In this document: positions 25,071 to 33,198 of the stretch, in pieces | Numbering within the stretch: position 1 is the first letter of the stretch | How the letters are laid out: each line of letters starts with the position of its first letter | Assembly (NCBI GenBank): GCA_900467745.1 | Contig: UBQW01000022.1 | Location: forward strand, 96,137-160,136 | Length of the DNA stretch: 64,000 bases | Direction of reading: 5' to 3' | Source: Hyphomicrobiales bacterium | GTDB taxonomy: Bacteria; Pseudomonadota; Alphaproteobacteria; Rhizobiales; Rhizobiaceae | Notes under the pieces: model-generated | Told to the model about the DNA's origin: nothing | Seen by the model: only the letters and a program-made list of their open reading frames with translations | Databases searched by the model: none | Program-made: the position numbers and the translations under genes

Positions 25071-27204
25071 GCTGCCCCTCGCGCTTGTGACCCAATGTAA
25101 AATAAAAGGTTGTGCCCTGGCCAACCTCTGACTCCAGCCAGACGTCGCCCTCGTGACGGCCGATGATCTTGCGCACGAACGTCAGCCCGGCACCGGTGCC
25201 GTCGTCCGATTCCTGCGTCTTTTCCAGCCGCTTGAAGATGCGGAAGATATCCTCGTGAAACTCGCGGGGAATGCCCTTGCCGTTGTCGCGCACGAAATAG
25301 ACGTCGCTCGTCCGGCGCCCGTCTTCGCCGACAAGCTCGCCGACATGGCCGACGGTCACGACCGGCTCGGTCTTGTCGTTGTATTTCACGGCATTGGTAA
25401 TCAGGTTGCGGTAGACCTCGGTCAGCCGCAGCGAATCGCAGACGACATCGGGAAGCTGGCCCTCGACCAGCACCTTCGCCCGTCGCTCTTCCAGATAGAG
25501 CTCCATGGTCGAGACGACATCCTTGACGATGGCATGGACGTCGGTGCGCTTCACCGCCAGCTGCTGGCGCCCGATGCGCGAGAAATAGAGCAGGTCGTTG
25601 ACCAGTTTCTCCATGCGCTGGCTGAGCCGGACGATTCGGTTGATGCGGCGCACGCCGTCCTCGTCGAGCACCGTCTCATAATCTTCGAGCAGAAAGCGGG
25701 AATGGTTGTGCATCCCGCGCAGCGGCTCCTTGAGGTCATGCGAGGCGATATAGGCGAACTCGTCGAGATCGGAATTGCTGCGCTCCAGATCGGCGGTATA
25801 GGCCTGAAGTTGGCGGAACATCGTCCGCAGCTGTTCCTCCTGCTGCACCCGAAGGCTGATATCGCGCAGAATGGCGACGAAGGTGACCGTTGCACCAGTC
25901 CGGAAGGCGCTGAGCGACACATCGAGCGGGAACGTCTCGCCATTGCGCCGGATGCCTGAGATCGTGCCCGTCGTCCCGGTCCCGCCTTCCTCGCTCAAGA
26001 GCAGCGATCGCCGGAAATAGTCGTCGAGCCCCGCGTGGAAGGTTTCCGGCAGCAGCATATGGACGCTCTCTCCTATCGCCTCCCTCGACGTCCGGCCGAA
26101 CATCTCCTCCGCTGCCGGATTGAACAGCGAAATCTTGCCCTGCGGATCCATGGCGACAATCGCGTTCGGCGTATTGCGTGTCACCGTGTCGAAGCGGATG
26201 CGCTCGGCATCGAGGCTGTCGCTCTTGCGCTGGAAAAAGAACACGAAGGTCGCCACCAGCCAGAGCATGCCGACAGTGATGGCGCGGTTCGTCGCCTCGT
26301 AGCCATAGCCTTCGCCATGCCGATCGACCGCAAGAAAGCCGAGCAGGATCAGGATGGAGCAGACGAAGGCAAGGTTGAACGGCGCCGTGCGGCTGTTGAA
26401 CCACAGCGAGGTCAGGATCAGCGGCACATAGATCATGCCGTTCACCACCCCGAGTGGGGTGTAGAGATCGATCATCAGCCCGATGAAGCACAGCGCGCCG
26501 GGCAGCCAGACGGGCATGCCGCCATGATGATCCGGCTGCAGCCACCAGGACCGCACCAGCATCGCCGAGCCGAGCAGCGTCACGCCGGCCGCGGTGTGCA
26601 CCGCCATGCCGATATTAGATCCCCAGCGATAGATGTGCTCGGTATGCATCGCGTATCCGGCAAGTGCCGCGATGCCGAGGCCGATCACCACATAGCCGAC
26701 GAGCTCCTCGAACAGGCGCGCCTTGCCCTTCTGGTCCGGCGGGGTGAGCGCCAGAGCGAGGTTGGAGAAGAACATGACCACGGCGGTGTTCAGCGCCATG
26801 CCGCCGCCGATGCGGCCAAAGAATGCCGGATCGACGAAAATGCCGGCCAGAAAGCGCTCCATGATCTGCGGCTGGCGACCGACGAATGTCAGCTCGATCA
26901 GCCGGACACCGCTCATCGCGGCGGCAAGCGAGAACAGCAGGAAAGCGGCGAGCCGCGCGTTGGCGCCGGTGTAGACCGAGATGACGAGGGCGATCCCGGT
27001 GAGGCAGAAGCAGATCGCCGTGTTGATGGCCATCGCCGGCGAGTCCGGGATCAGGAACAGAAGAGGCTCGATCTGCCGCACCCAGGCGAGAAGGATCACG
27101 GCGCCCAGCATGAGCAGCAGTACGCCGAGCACGATCGTGGTCAAACGGTGTCGTTCCTGGCGCCAGGGCGCACTCGTCCTTCGACCAATGATCGGCTTCA
27201 CCAC
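25057..27204 (-). CDS. Membrane-bound PAS sensor histidine kinase
   Basis: This 715-residue protein has about eight membrane helices in residues 20-325, then a PAS domain (RNTPNAIVAMDPQGKISLFN and PLDVSLSAFR), a HisKA domain with His489 in YIASHDLKEPLRGMH, and an ATPase domain (LITNAVKYND N box, VRDNGKGIPREF, GTGAGLTFVRKI). The membrane part resembles integral sensing modules of the MASE kind but I cannot name its ligand. It is the first gene of a three-gene leftward signalling operon, overlapping the next by 14 bases. An inverted repeat, ATTGAA-N5-TTCAAT, lies 37 bases upstream. Confidence 0.93.
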   Translation of the reverse strand: MVKPIIGRRTSAPWRQERHRLTTIVLGVLLLMLGAVILLAWVRQIEPLLFLIPDSPAMAINTAICFCLTGIALVISVYTGANARLAAFLLFSLAAAMSGVRLIELTFVGRQPQIMERFLAGIFVDPAFFGRIGGGMALNTAVVMFFSNLALALTPPDQKGKARLFEELVGYVVIGLGIAALAGYAMHTEHIYRWGSNIGMAVHTAAGVTLLGSAMLVRSWWLQPDHHGGMPVWLPGALCFIGLMIDLYTPLGVVNGMIYVPLILTSLWFNSRTAPFNLAFVCSILILLGFLAVDRHGEGYGYEATNRAITVGMLWLVATFVFFFQRKSDSLDAERIRFDTVTRNTPNAIVAMDPQGKISLFNPAAEEMFGRTSREAIGESVHMLLPETFHAGLDDYFRRSLLLSEEGGTGTTGTISGIRRNGETFPLDVSLSAFRTGATVTFVAILRDISLRVQQEEQLRTMFRQLQAYTADLERSNSDLDEFAYIASHDLKEPLRGMHNHSRFLLEDYETVLDEDGVRRINRIVRLSQRMEKLVNDLLYFSRIGRQQLAVKRTDVHAIVKDVVSTMELYLEERRAKVLVEGQLPDVVCDSLRLTEVYRNLITNAVKYNDKTEPVVTVGHVGELVGEDGRRTSDVYFVRDNGKGIPREFHEDIFRIFKRLEKTQESDDGTGAGLTFVRKIIGRHEGDVWLESEVGQGTTFYFTLGHKREGQHAAP

Positions 27205-27240
27205 GCGTTGCTCTCCCGTCCGGCGGTTACTATTTCCAGA

Positions 27241-27257
27241 ATTGAAAATTATTCAAT
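27241..27257. promoter_or_regulatory. Inverted repeat in divergent promoter region
   Basis: ATTGAA-AATTA-TTCAAT is a perfect 6+6 palindrome midway between the leftward kinase gene and the rightward single-domain regulator gene. It is a plausible operator for a dimeric regulator controlling both. No regulator is assigned. Confidence 0.4.
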
Positions 27258-27367
27258 ATACATCTGTCGCGATAGTTGCGGCTTCGGCGCCGACCGGCAA
27301 TATGCCTGAGATGGATGCTATGCCCTGCGGTCGAATCGAGTGCTGGCGCGAGCACGGGAGGGTGGCA

Positions 27368-27742
27368 ATGCCGGCGGTATTTTATGTGGACGACAGCCGC
27401 GACGACCTGTTCTACGCGCAGTATGTCTCCCGCAGAGAACGCCCCGACATCGCTCTTTACTGCTTCCAGTCCGCCGATGCCGCCTTTGAGGCGCTTTGCG
27501 TCTCCGCGGCCGAAGGCCTCGCGCTGCCCGCTCTGCTGATCGTCGATCTCTATATGCCTGTCGATAGCGGCGTCGGCCTCGTCACGCGCCTGCGCGCCGA
27601 TCACCGCTTCGCATCGCTGCGAATCGCTGTCTGTTCGGGCTCGGACGCGACGGCGGATCGGGAGCGGGCCTTGGCCTGCGGGGCGGATTTATACGTCGAA
27701 AAACCGATCGACCTCAGTGCACTCGTGGGTCTCGGCCAATAG
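27368..27742 (+). CDS. Single-domain response regulator
   Basis: The 124-residue protein (MPAVFYVDDSRDDLFYAQYV...) is a lone receiver with acidic pocket DDS, phospho-acceptor Asp60 in LLIVDLYMPVDSG, Ser in AVCSGSD and Lys in LYVEKPID. GGGAGGGTGGCA precedes ATG 27368, which decides the start. It is transcribed divergently from the three-gene kinase operon and probably acts with it. It has no output domain. Confidence 0.9.
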   Translation: MPAVFYVDDSRDDLFYAQYVSRRERPDIALYCFQSADAAFEALCVSAAEGLALPALLIVDLYMPVDSGVGLVTRLRADHRFASLRIAVCSGSDATADRERALACGADLYVEKPIDLSALVGLGQ

Positions 27743-28154
27743 TCCATCAAAGACAATCGACTTTCTTAGGTATTTATGACGCAATGGTTGCAAGTCTCAT
27801 TGACACGACTTTGGCTACATTTCACACTATACGCATGAAGCAGTGTGAGACGATGCTGGGGAGAGCCGTTTGACTTTGTTGACGAAACAACCCCGGCAAA
27901 ATCCGTGAATGAAGTCTGTCGTCCCGCTGGTGCGTGAAGCGCGTCGCCGGCGGCGTAGGACAGGCGAAAGCCGAGGGTAGGGGGCGGAAGCTGAGGTCGC
28001 ATGCCGATTTTGTGATCGGCGTGTCGCGGCGGTTTCCCTCGAAACTCCGCACTCGGTCATTAACTGTATCAGTCTGGCGCGCGTCTCCAGAGTTCGGGGA
28101 TGCCGCCTAACCGGTAACCACAGGCACGTAGGAGCCAAGTAGCAGGAATGCGGA
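27743..28154. other. 412-base intergenic region before the LuxR gene
   Basis: No credible protein is encoded here. A TTGACA box occurs at 27800-27805, with an A/T-containing stretch (CACTATAC) about 20 bases later, so a promoter is possible. A short hairpin GCCGAT-TTTGTG-ATCGGC lies at 28003-28020. The long leader before the LuxR gene could carry regulation. Confidence 0.45.
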
Positions 28155-28859
28155 ATGAGTAGCGCGATGGCACTTCCATTTCACGCCGGCCCGGAATTGG
28201 GGCGGGCGATCAACCGCACGGATTTCTTTCGACTTCTGAAGGCGGCCGCGCATCACTATGCCTTCGACAGCTTCGCGCTCGCCCGCATCTCCGAGGCGTC
28301 GCAGCCCTTCGGCGCGCGCGACATCATCATCACCAATGTCGCCGAGCGCCAGACCGGCTTCTTTGTCTACGCCATGGGCCGCGCGCTCGGCTTCATCAAG
28401 TCGAAGGCCGCGCAGTTCCTGGCGACCCCCATGAGTGGCAAGGCGGGCAATCTGGAGGGCTACCCGCCTGATCTCGTCCTCAACGAGTTCGACACAAACA
28501 GCTTTCTGCTCATCCCGCTTTTCACGCCCGAGGGGCGCCGCTACTGTGTCGCCTTCAGCGGCAAGCGCCAGCAGCCGGACCAGGGCGAAGTCGCCGATAT
28601 CCTGCTCGACACGATGCGGATATTCGACAAGTTCTACGAAGAGATCCTGGTCAACGAAATGTCAGGCCGTTTGACCCAACGGGAGAGTGAAGTGGTTCGC
28701 TGGACCAGTGAAGGCAAGACATCGGCGGAGATCGCCATCATCCTCGGCCTGTCGGAGCACACCGTCAATTCGCATATCGCGGCGTCGGTCAGGAAGCTCG
28801 GCGCGGTCAATCGCGTCCACATGGTGGCGATGGCGTTGCGCATGGGACTTGTTTCGTGA
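28155..28859 (+). CDS. LuxR-family regulator without AHL-binding signature
   Basis: The 234-residue protein has an N-terminal domain of about 160 residues with the length of an autoinducer-binding domain and a C-terminal LuxR helix-turn-helix (LTQRESEVVRWTSEGKTSAE, then SEHTVNSHIAASVRKL). The conserved Trp/Tyr/Asp-Pro residues that hold acyl-homoserine lactones in TraR/LuxR are not evident, so it is probably not a quorum-sensing receptor. Its TGA overlaps the GTG start of a response-regulator gene, which couples their translation and suggests the two act together. Confidence 0.88.
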   Translation: MSSAMALPFHAGPELGRAINRTDFFRLLKAAAHHYAFDSFALARISEASQPFGARDIIITNVAERQTGFFVYAMGRALGFIKSKAAQFLATPMSGKAGNLEGYPPDLVLNEFDTNSFLLIPLFTPEGRRYCVAFSGKRQQPDQGEVADILLDTMRIFDKFYEEILVNEMSGRLTQRESEVVRWTSEGKTSAEIAIILGLSEHTVNSHIAASVRKLGAVNRVHMVAMALRMGLVS

Positions 28860-29311
28860 CCGAAAACGCTGAAGTGAAACCAGAGACGGCTCGCGGCGAG
28901 GCGGTCAAGATCCTGTTCGTCGATGACGAATTCATCGAATTCCGCTCCCTGAAGAAGACCGTCGCGGCACTTACCGAGCCGAAGGTGGAGATGGACTACG
29001 CGCAATCGGTCAGCGATGCGCTGGCAAAGCTCGACAGTGACAGGTTCGACCTGATCCTGCTCGACAACCGGCTGCTGCCGAACGCCGACTTTCGCGAGAC
29101 CGTGCCGAAGCTGCGCGCCGCGAGCTACACCGGCCCGATCGGCGTGATATCGATGGATGTGTCGGATAGCTACTTCCAGCAGTTCCAGGAGTATGGCGTC
29201 GATTTCAGGATCGGCAAGGACGAGATCGACGTCGAGACGCTGCAACACATCATCCGCGAATATGTTCGCTATGACATGCCTGATGTCTGGAAGGACGATT
29301 ACAACATCTGA
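28856..29311 (+). CDS. Atypical single-domain response regulator
   Basis: The 151-residue protein starts with GTG 28856 inside the stop of the LuxR gene. After an 18-residue polar extension comes a receiver domain: ILFVDDEFIEF, phospho-acceptor Asp70 (LILLDNRLLPNAD), a Ser in GVISMDVS and Lys in FRIGKDE, where Asp replaces the usual Pro after the Lys. A C-terminal tail ends VWKDDYNI. The convergent gene downstream encodes a sensor-less kinase, a likely partner. Confidence 0.88.
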   Translation: MTENAEVKPETARGEAVKILFVDDEFIEFRSLKKTVAALTEPKVEMDYAQSVSDALAKLDSDRFDLILLDNRLLPNADFRETVPKLRAASYTGPIGVISMDVSDSYFQQFQEYGVDFRIGKDEIDVETLQHIIREYVRYDMPDVWKDDYNI

Positions 29312-29318
29312 CGTGTCG

Positions 29319-30014
29319 TCAAACGGGCAGCCGAATCGTGAACCTGCTTCCCGTCTCCGCCGGTGATGTGAGCGAGATCGTCCCGCCAAGCGCGGTCACC
29401 AGCTCGCGCGCGGCCGCCAACCCCAGGCCCGGCCTCTTCGCGGCACCCTCCGGCAGCAGGCTCCAGAAGGCGGTAAACACGCTTTCCTGATGCTCGGGCG
29501 CGATGCCCGGGCCGTTGTCTGAAATATGGATCGTCCAATGCGTGGCATCGACATCCGCCTCGACCGTCAGGCGGCACGCCTCGTCGGCATCCGTGCGGTG
29601 CATCAGCCCGTTCGCCATCACGTTCTTCAGCACCAGCCCCAGGATTCCCGCATCGGTCCGGATGCCCGGCAGGTCGCCGAGTTCGATCGTGGCCTTCGGC
29701 GCATCGACCTCGAAGCGCAGCTCCGCCCAGATCTGCGTCACCAGCATCTTGGTATCGACATCGCTGATCACAAGTCTCGGCGCGCCGGAGGCGAAGCTGA
29801 TCAGCCCCTTCGTCAGCTCCTGCGCGGCCTGCGTCTTGGCCAGGATGGTGTTCAGGTATTCCAGATGCTCGGCATCGATCCTGTCGCCGATCTCGTCGAT
29901 CAGGATCTCCGCATACATCGCGATGTGCCTGAGCGGCGATTGCAGGTCGTGCGAGGCAATGGCGAGAAAGCGCTTGATGCGCGTTTCGTCGGTCTCTGTC
30001 GTCGATGGTGACAT
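29319..30014 (-). CDS. Short soluble histidine kinase without sensor domain
   Basis: The 231-residue protein consists only of a HisKA domain (His22 in AIASHDLQSPLRHI) and an ATPase domain (VMANGLMHRTD as an N box, HISDNGPGIAPEH and GLGLAAARELV). No input domain or membrane helix is present. ATG 30014 was chosen since upstream in-frame sequence is low-complexity Arg-rich and overlaps the secDF terminator hairpin. It is convergent with the LuxR/regulator pair, 7 bases away, and probably phosphorylates that stand-alone receiver. Confidence 0.88.
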   Translation of the reverse strand: MSPSTTETDETRIKRFLAIASHDLQSPLRHIAMYAEILIDEIGDRIDAEHLEYLNTILAKTQAAQELTKGLISFASGAPRLVISDVDTKMLVTQIWAELRFEVDAPKATIELGDLPGIRTDAGILGLVLKNVMANGLMHRTDADEACRLTVEADVDATHWTIHISDNGPGIAPEHQESVFTAFWSLLPEGAAKRPGLGLAAARELVTALGGTISLTSPAETGSRFTIRLPV

Positions 30015-30054
30015 GTCTCGTCTCGCCAGCTTCAGCCCGGGCGGAGAATAGAAA

Positions 30055-30084
30055 GCGGGCGCCGGTTCTGCAACCGGCGCCCGC
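30055..30084 (-). terminator. Strong terminator after secDF
   Basis: A 13-base perfect stem (GCGGGCGCCGGTT with AACCGGCGCCCGC) with a 4-base loop lies 41 bases after the leftward secDF stop, followed on the minus strand by TTTCTATTC. Confidence 0.75.
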
Positions 30085-30124
30085 ATCAATTTCACGAAAG
30101 CAACCTGAAAAGGTCGATCCTTTA

Positions 30125-32665
30125 TCAGCCTGCGGACTTGCGCGAGCTCGGCGGAATGATGTCGACCTTGTCGTCGTTGCTCGAAACCGCGGCGCGGTGG
30201 CGCGTGCGCCAGTCGCCGAGGAAGAGCAGGATCGGCGCCGCGATGAAGACCGACGATGCGGCCGCCACGAGAATGCCGAACACCATCGGGATCGCGAAGC
30301 TCTCGACCGCGCTGCCGCCCCAAATTGCCATCGGCAGCAGGGCGAGGAAGGCGGTGACGTTGGTGTAGATGCTTCGGGCGAGCGTCTCGTTGATCGACTT
30401 GTCGATCAGTTCGCGCAGCGGCATCGACTTGTAGAGGCGCATGTTTTCACGCATGCGGTCGTAGACGACGACCTTGTCGTTCACCGAGTAGCCGACCAGC
30501 GTCAGGATCGCCGCGATGGCGGTGAGGTTGAAGTCGAGCCCTGTCAGCGCGAAGAAGCCGATGCACTTCGTCACGTCGAGAATGAGCGTGACGATGGCGC
30601 CGACCGCGAACGGCCATTCGAAGCGGTACCAGATGTAGAGCAGCATCGCGAGGCTGGCGATGACGACGGACAGGATACCCGCCCACGCAAGCTCGCCGCT
30701 GACCTTCGGGCCGATGACATCGGTGCCGGTCACGGTTGCCGACGGATCGATCTTGACGATCTCGTCCTTCAGCTTGGTGACGGCTGCCGTCTGCGCCTCT
30801 TCACCGCCGTCCTGGCGCTGCGCGCGAACGGCCATGGTGTTGTTGTCGCCATAGGACTGCAGCGAGACTTCGCCGAGGCCGAGGCTGTTCAGGCCTTCGC
30901 GGAACTTGGCGAGATCGGCTGCTTCCTGCGTCTTCACCGACATCTGGATACCACCACGGAAGTCGACGCCGTAGTTGAGGCCAGGATGGAAGAAGAGCAC
31001 GACCGACGCGACGGACAGCAGCGCCGAGACGGTCACGCCGAAGAAGCGCGCCTTCATGAACTGGATGTGCTTGTCGTAGGGGTAGAAGACCGGCAGCAAC
31101 GGCTTGATGTTGATGGTCTTCAGCTTGAAGCGGCGGGTGATCTCGATCATCGAAACGCGAACGAAGGCGACCGAAGTGAACATCGAGATGATCAGGCCGA
31201 GCGCCATGGTGACGGCGAAGCCGCGAACCGGACCGGTGCCGAACCAGAACAGGATGGCGGCGGCAATCAGCGCCGTCATGTTGCCGTCGATAATGGTTGA
31301 GTAGGCGCGGCGGAAGCCGGTGTCGATGGCCGCGAACGAGCCCTTGCCCTTGCGGGTTTCTTCACGGATGCGCTCGTTGATCAGAACGTTCGCGTCAACC
31401 GCAAGACCAATGCCGAGCACGACGCCGGCGATGCCGGGCAGTGTCAGCGTGGCGCCGACAAGCGTCAGTGCCGAGAAGGTCAGGATCGTGTGGATGAGCA
31501 GCGCGACGTTGGCGAGAATGCCCCAGGTTCCGTAGAGCAGGAAGATGAAGGCCGCGACGAGGACGAAGCCGACGAGACCGGAATAGATACCCATCTGGAT
31601 CGCATCGGCGCCGAGGTCGGCACCAACGGTGCGTTCTTCGATGACGGTGAGCTTGGCGGGCAGGGCGCCGGCGCGCAGCATGGCGGCAAGCGTGTTGGCC
31701 GTATCGGTCGAGAAGTTGCCGGAAATCTGGCCGGAACCGCCGGTGATCGGCTCGCGGATGACGGGCGCGCTCAGCACCTTGTCGTCGAGAACGATGGCGA
31801 AGGGATTGCCGACGTTCTGGCGGGTGATGTCAGCGAAGCGGGTCGCGCCGGCGCTGTCGAAGCGGAAGCTGACGACGGGCTGCTGGCTCTGGTCGAAGCT
31901 GACGCGGGCGTCGGACAGGCGGTCGCCGGAGATTTCGACGCGGTCGAGAACCGGATAGGTGTTGCCTTCATCGTCCTTCAGCATCGTCACGCCGGGGCCG
32001 GGAGCATTGTTCGGCGCGAGCATGTGGAAGGACATCTTGGCGGTCGAGCCGAGAAGCTGGCGAAGGCGGGTTGGATCCTGCGCGCCCGGAAGCTGCACGA
32101 GAACGCGGTTTCCGCCGATGCGCTGGATCGTCGGTTCGGCGACGCCGACCTGGTCGACGCGCTGGCGAATGACTTCAAGGCTCTGCTGGACGGCGCTGTC
32201 GACGTTGCTGGAGATACCGGCGGCTGAGAAGGCAACGATGATGTTGCCGCCGCTGGTCGTGACCGAAAGGTCCGACTGGCCGGCGGAAATGCCTGTTGCG
32301 ATCGTGTTGCCGAGCGTGCGCAGCTGCGTCACGGCTTCGTCGGTCTGCGCCTGGTCGTTCAGCGTCACGACGATCTGGTTCTGGTTGCGAACGACCGACT
32401 TCGGCTGGATGTTCTTTTCGCGCAGCACGCGGCGCGCGTCCTGCAGAAGCGACTGCAGACGCTCACGTGTCAGGTCGGCTTCATCGACTTCGAGAACGAG
32501 GTGCGAGCCGCCGCGAAGGTCGAGGCCGAGCGAGACCTGCTGGTGCGGGAGCCAAGAGGGAAGGCGCTGCAATGTGGATTGCGGCAGGGCATTCGGCAGT
32601 GCGATCAGAATGCCGAGGAGAATGATCACCGTATAGGTGGCCACCAGCCATGGTGAGGTGCGCAT
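30125..32665 (-). CDS. secDF: Fused protein-export membrane protein SecD-SecF
   Basis: This 846-residue protein is a natural SecD-SecF fusion. The N-terminal helix is followed by GLDLRGGSHLVLEV (SecD), a large periplasmic domain, the six-helix SecD block with ERIREETRKGKG, and then a second unit with YGVDFRGGIQMSVKT (SecF) and six further helices ending near residue 830. SecDF uses the proton gradient to help SecYEG complete translocation. Fused SecDF occurs in several alphaproteobacteria and Gram-positives. A strong terminator follows; the upstream gene encodes a small membrane protein. Confidence 0.97.
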   Translation of the reverse strand: MRTSPWLVATYTVIILLGILIALPNALPQSTLQRLPSWLPHQQVSLGLDLRGGSHLVLEVDEADLTRERLQSLLQDARRVLREKNIQPKSVVRNQNQIVVTLNDQAQTDEAVTQLRTLGNTIATGISAGQSDLSVTTSGGNIIVAFSAAGISSNVDSAVQQSLEVIRQRVDQVGVAEPTIQRIGGNRVLVQLPGAQDPTRLRQLLGSTAKMSFHMLAPNNAPGPGVTMLKDDEGNTYPVLDRVEISGDRLSDARVSFDQSQQPVVSFRFDSAGATRFADITRQNVGNPFAIVLDDKVLSAPVIREPITGGSGQISGNFSTDTANTLAAMLRAGALPAKLTVIEERTVGADLGADAIQMGIYSGLVGFVLVAAFIFLLYGTWGILANVALLIHTILTFSALTLVGATLTLPGIAGVVLGIGLAVDANVLINERIREETRKGKGSFAAIDTGFRRAYSTIIDGNMTALIAAAILFWFGTGPVRGFAVTMALGLIISMFTSVAFVRVSMIEITRRFKLKTINIKPLLPVFYPYDKHIQFMKARFFGVTVSALLSVASVVLFFHPGLNYGVDFRGGIQMSVKTQEAADLAKFREGLNSLGLGEVSLQSYGDNNTMAVRAQRQDGGEEAQTAAVTKLKDEIVKIDPSATVTGTDVIGPKVSGELAWAGILSVVIASLAMLLYIWYRFEWPFAVGAIVTLILDVTKCIGFFALTGLDFNLTAIAAILTLVGYSVNDKVVVYDRMRENMRLYKSMPLRELIDKSINETLARSIYTNVTAFLALLPMAIWGGSAVESFAIPMVFGILVAAASSVFIAAPILLFLGDWRTRHRAAVSSNDDKVDIIPPSSRKSAG

Positions 32666-32757
32666 AGTGTTGTCTATCCTTGATAACGCTGGAACCTGCG
32701 CTTCGGGCGCAGGCAGGCGTGTCGTAAATGCAATGGGAGGCGCCGAGGCGCGTGTCG

Positions 32758-33144
32758 TCAGGCCGCGAAAGCGGGCGGTCCATGCGAATCGTAGGGCTTC
32801 GCGTCAGCCGCGTAGAACGCAGGCGAAGTCGATTGCGAAAGCTTGATGAAGCCGGGCGACAAGCGCTCGAAGACTTGCAGCTCAGCGGTAGCCGCGTCGC
32901 CGGAAGCATAGCTCGCGTATTTCTGCGCGACCTTCCGATCGGCTGCAAGCACGCCGCGCACGACGTCGCGCGCGCTCAGCTGCAGCGGCTGGCTATCCTT
33001 GCTTGAAGAAGAAAATGCGTTGTTGGGCCCGCGCGTGGGGCCGAGCACGAGATTGCCGCCGAACAACAGGCCGAGATAGGCGAAGATCGCGACGGCCAGC
33101 GAGACGGCAACGCGACCGGTCATGCGGCGCGTATCGAACCTCAT
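32758..33144 (-). CDS. Small single-pass membrane protein
   Basis: The 128-residue protein has one N-terminal membrane helix (VAVSLAVAIFAYLGLLFGGNL) and a periplasmic tail of about 95 residues ending in ...PPAFAA. I do not recognise a domain. ATG 33144, preceded by AGGACGACC, is favoured over an upstream in-frame TTG at 33183. It lies 54 bases after the YbaL-type antiporter gene and 92 bases before secDF, all leftward, so read-through is possible. Confidence 0.65.
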   Translation of the reverse strand: MRFDTRRMTGRVAVSLAVAIFAYLGLLFGGNLVLGPTRGPNNAFSSSSKDSQPLQLSARDVVRGVLAADRKVAQKYASYASGDAATAELQVFERLSPGFIKLSQSTSPAFYAADAKPYDSHGPPAFAA

Positions 33145-33198
33145 CTGGTCGTCCTGCGGATTTTCAATCTCGAACCGGCTCAACGGCGCAAAGTTCTC

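Noticed and set aside
27827..28138. Leftward frame of 103 codons in the LuxR leader
   Set aside because: No domain, Arg/Ser-rich, no ribosome site; treated as non-coding leader.
28155..28859. LuxR protein as an acyl-homoserine-lactone receptor with a nearby synthase
   Set aside because: The conserved AHL-contact residues are not evident and no luxI-like gene is present in the window.
30005..31300. Rightward open frame antisense to secDF
   Set aside because: Arg/Glu-rich shadow of secDF; also contains the secDF terminator hairpin.
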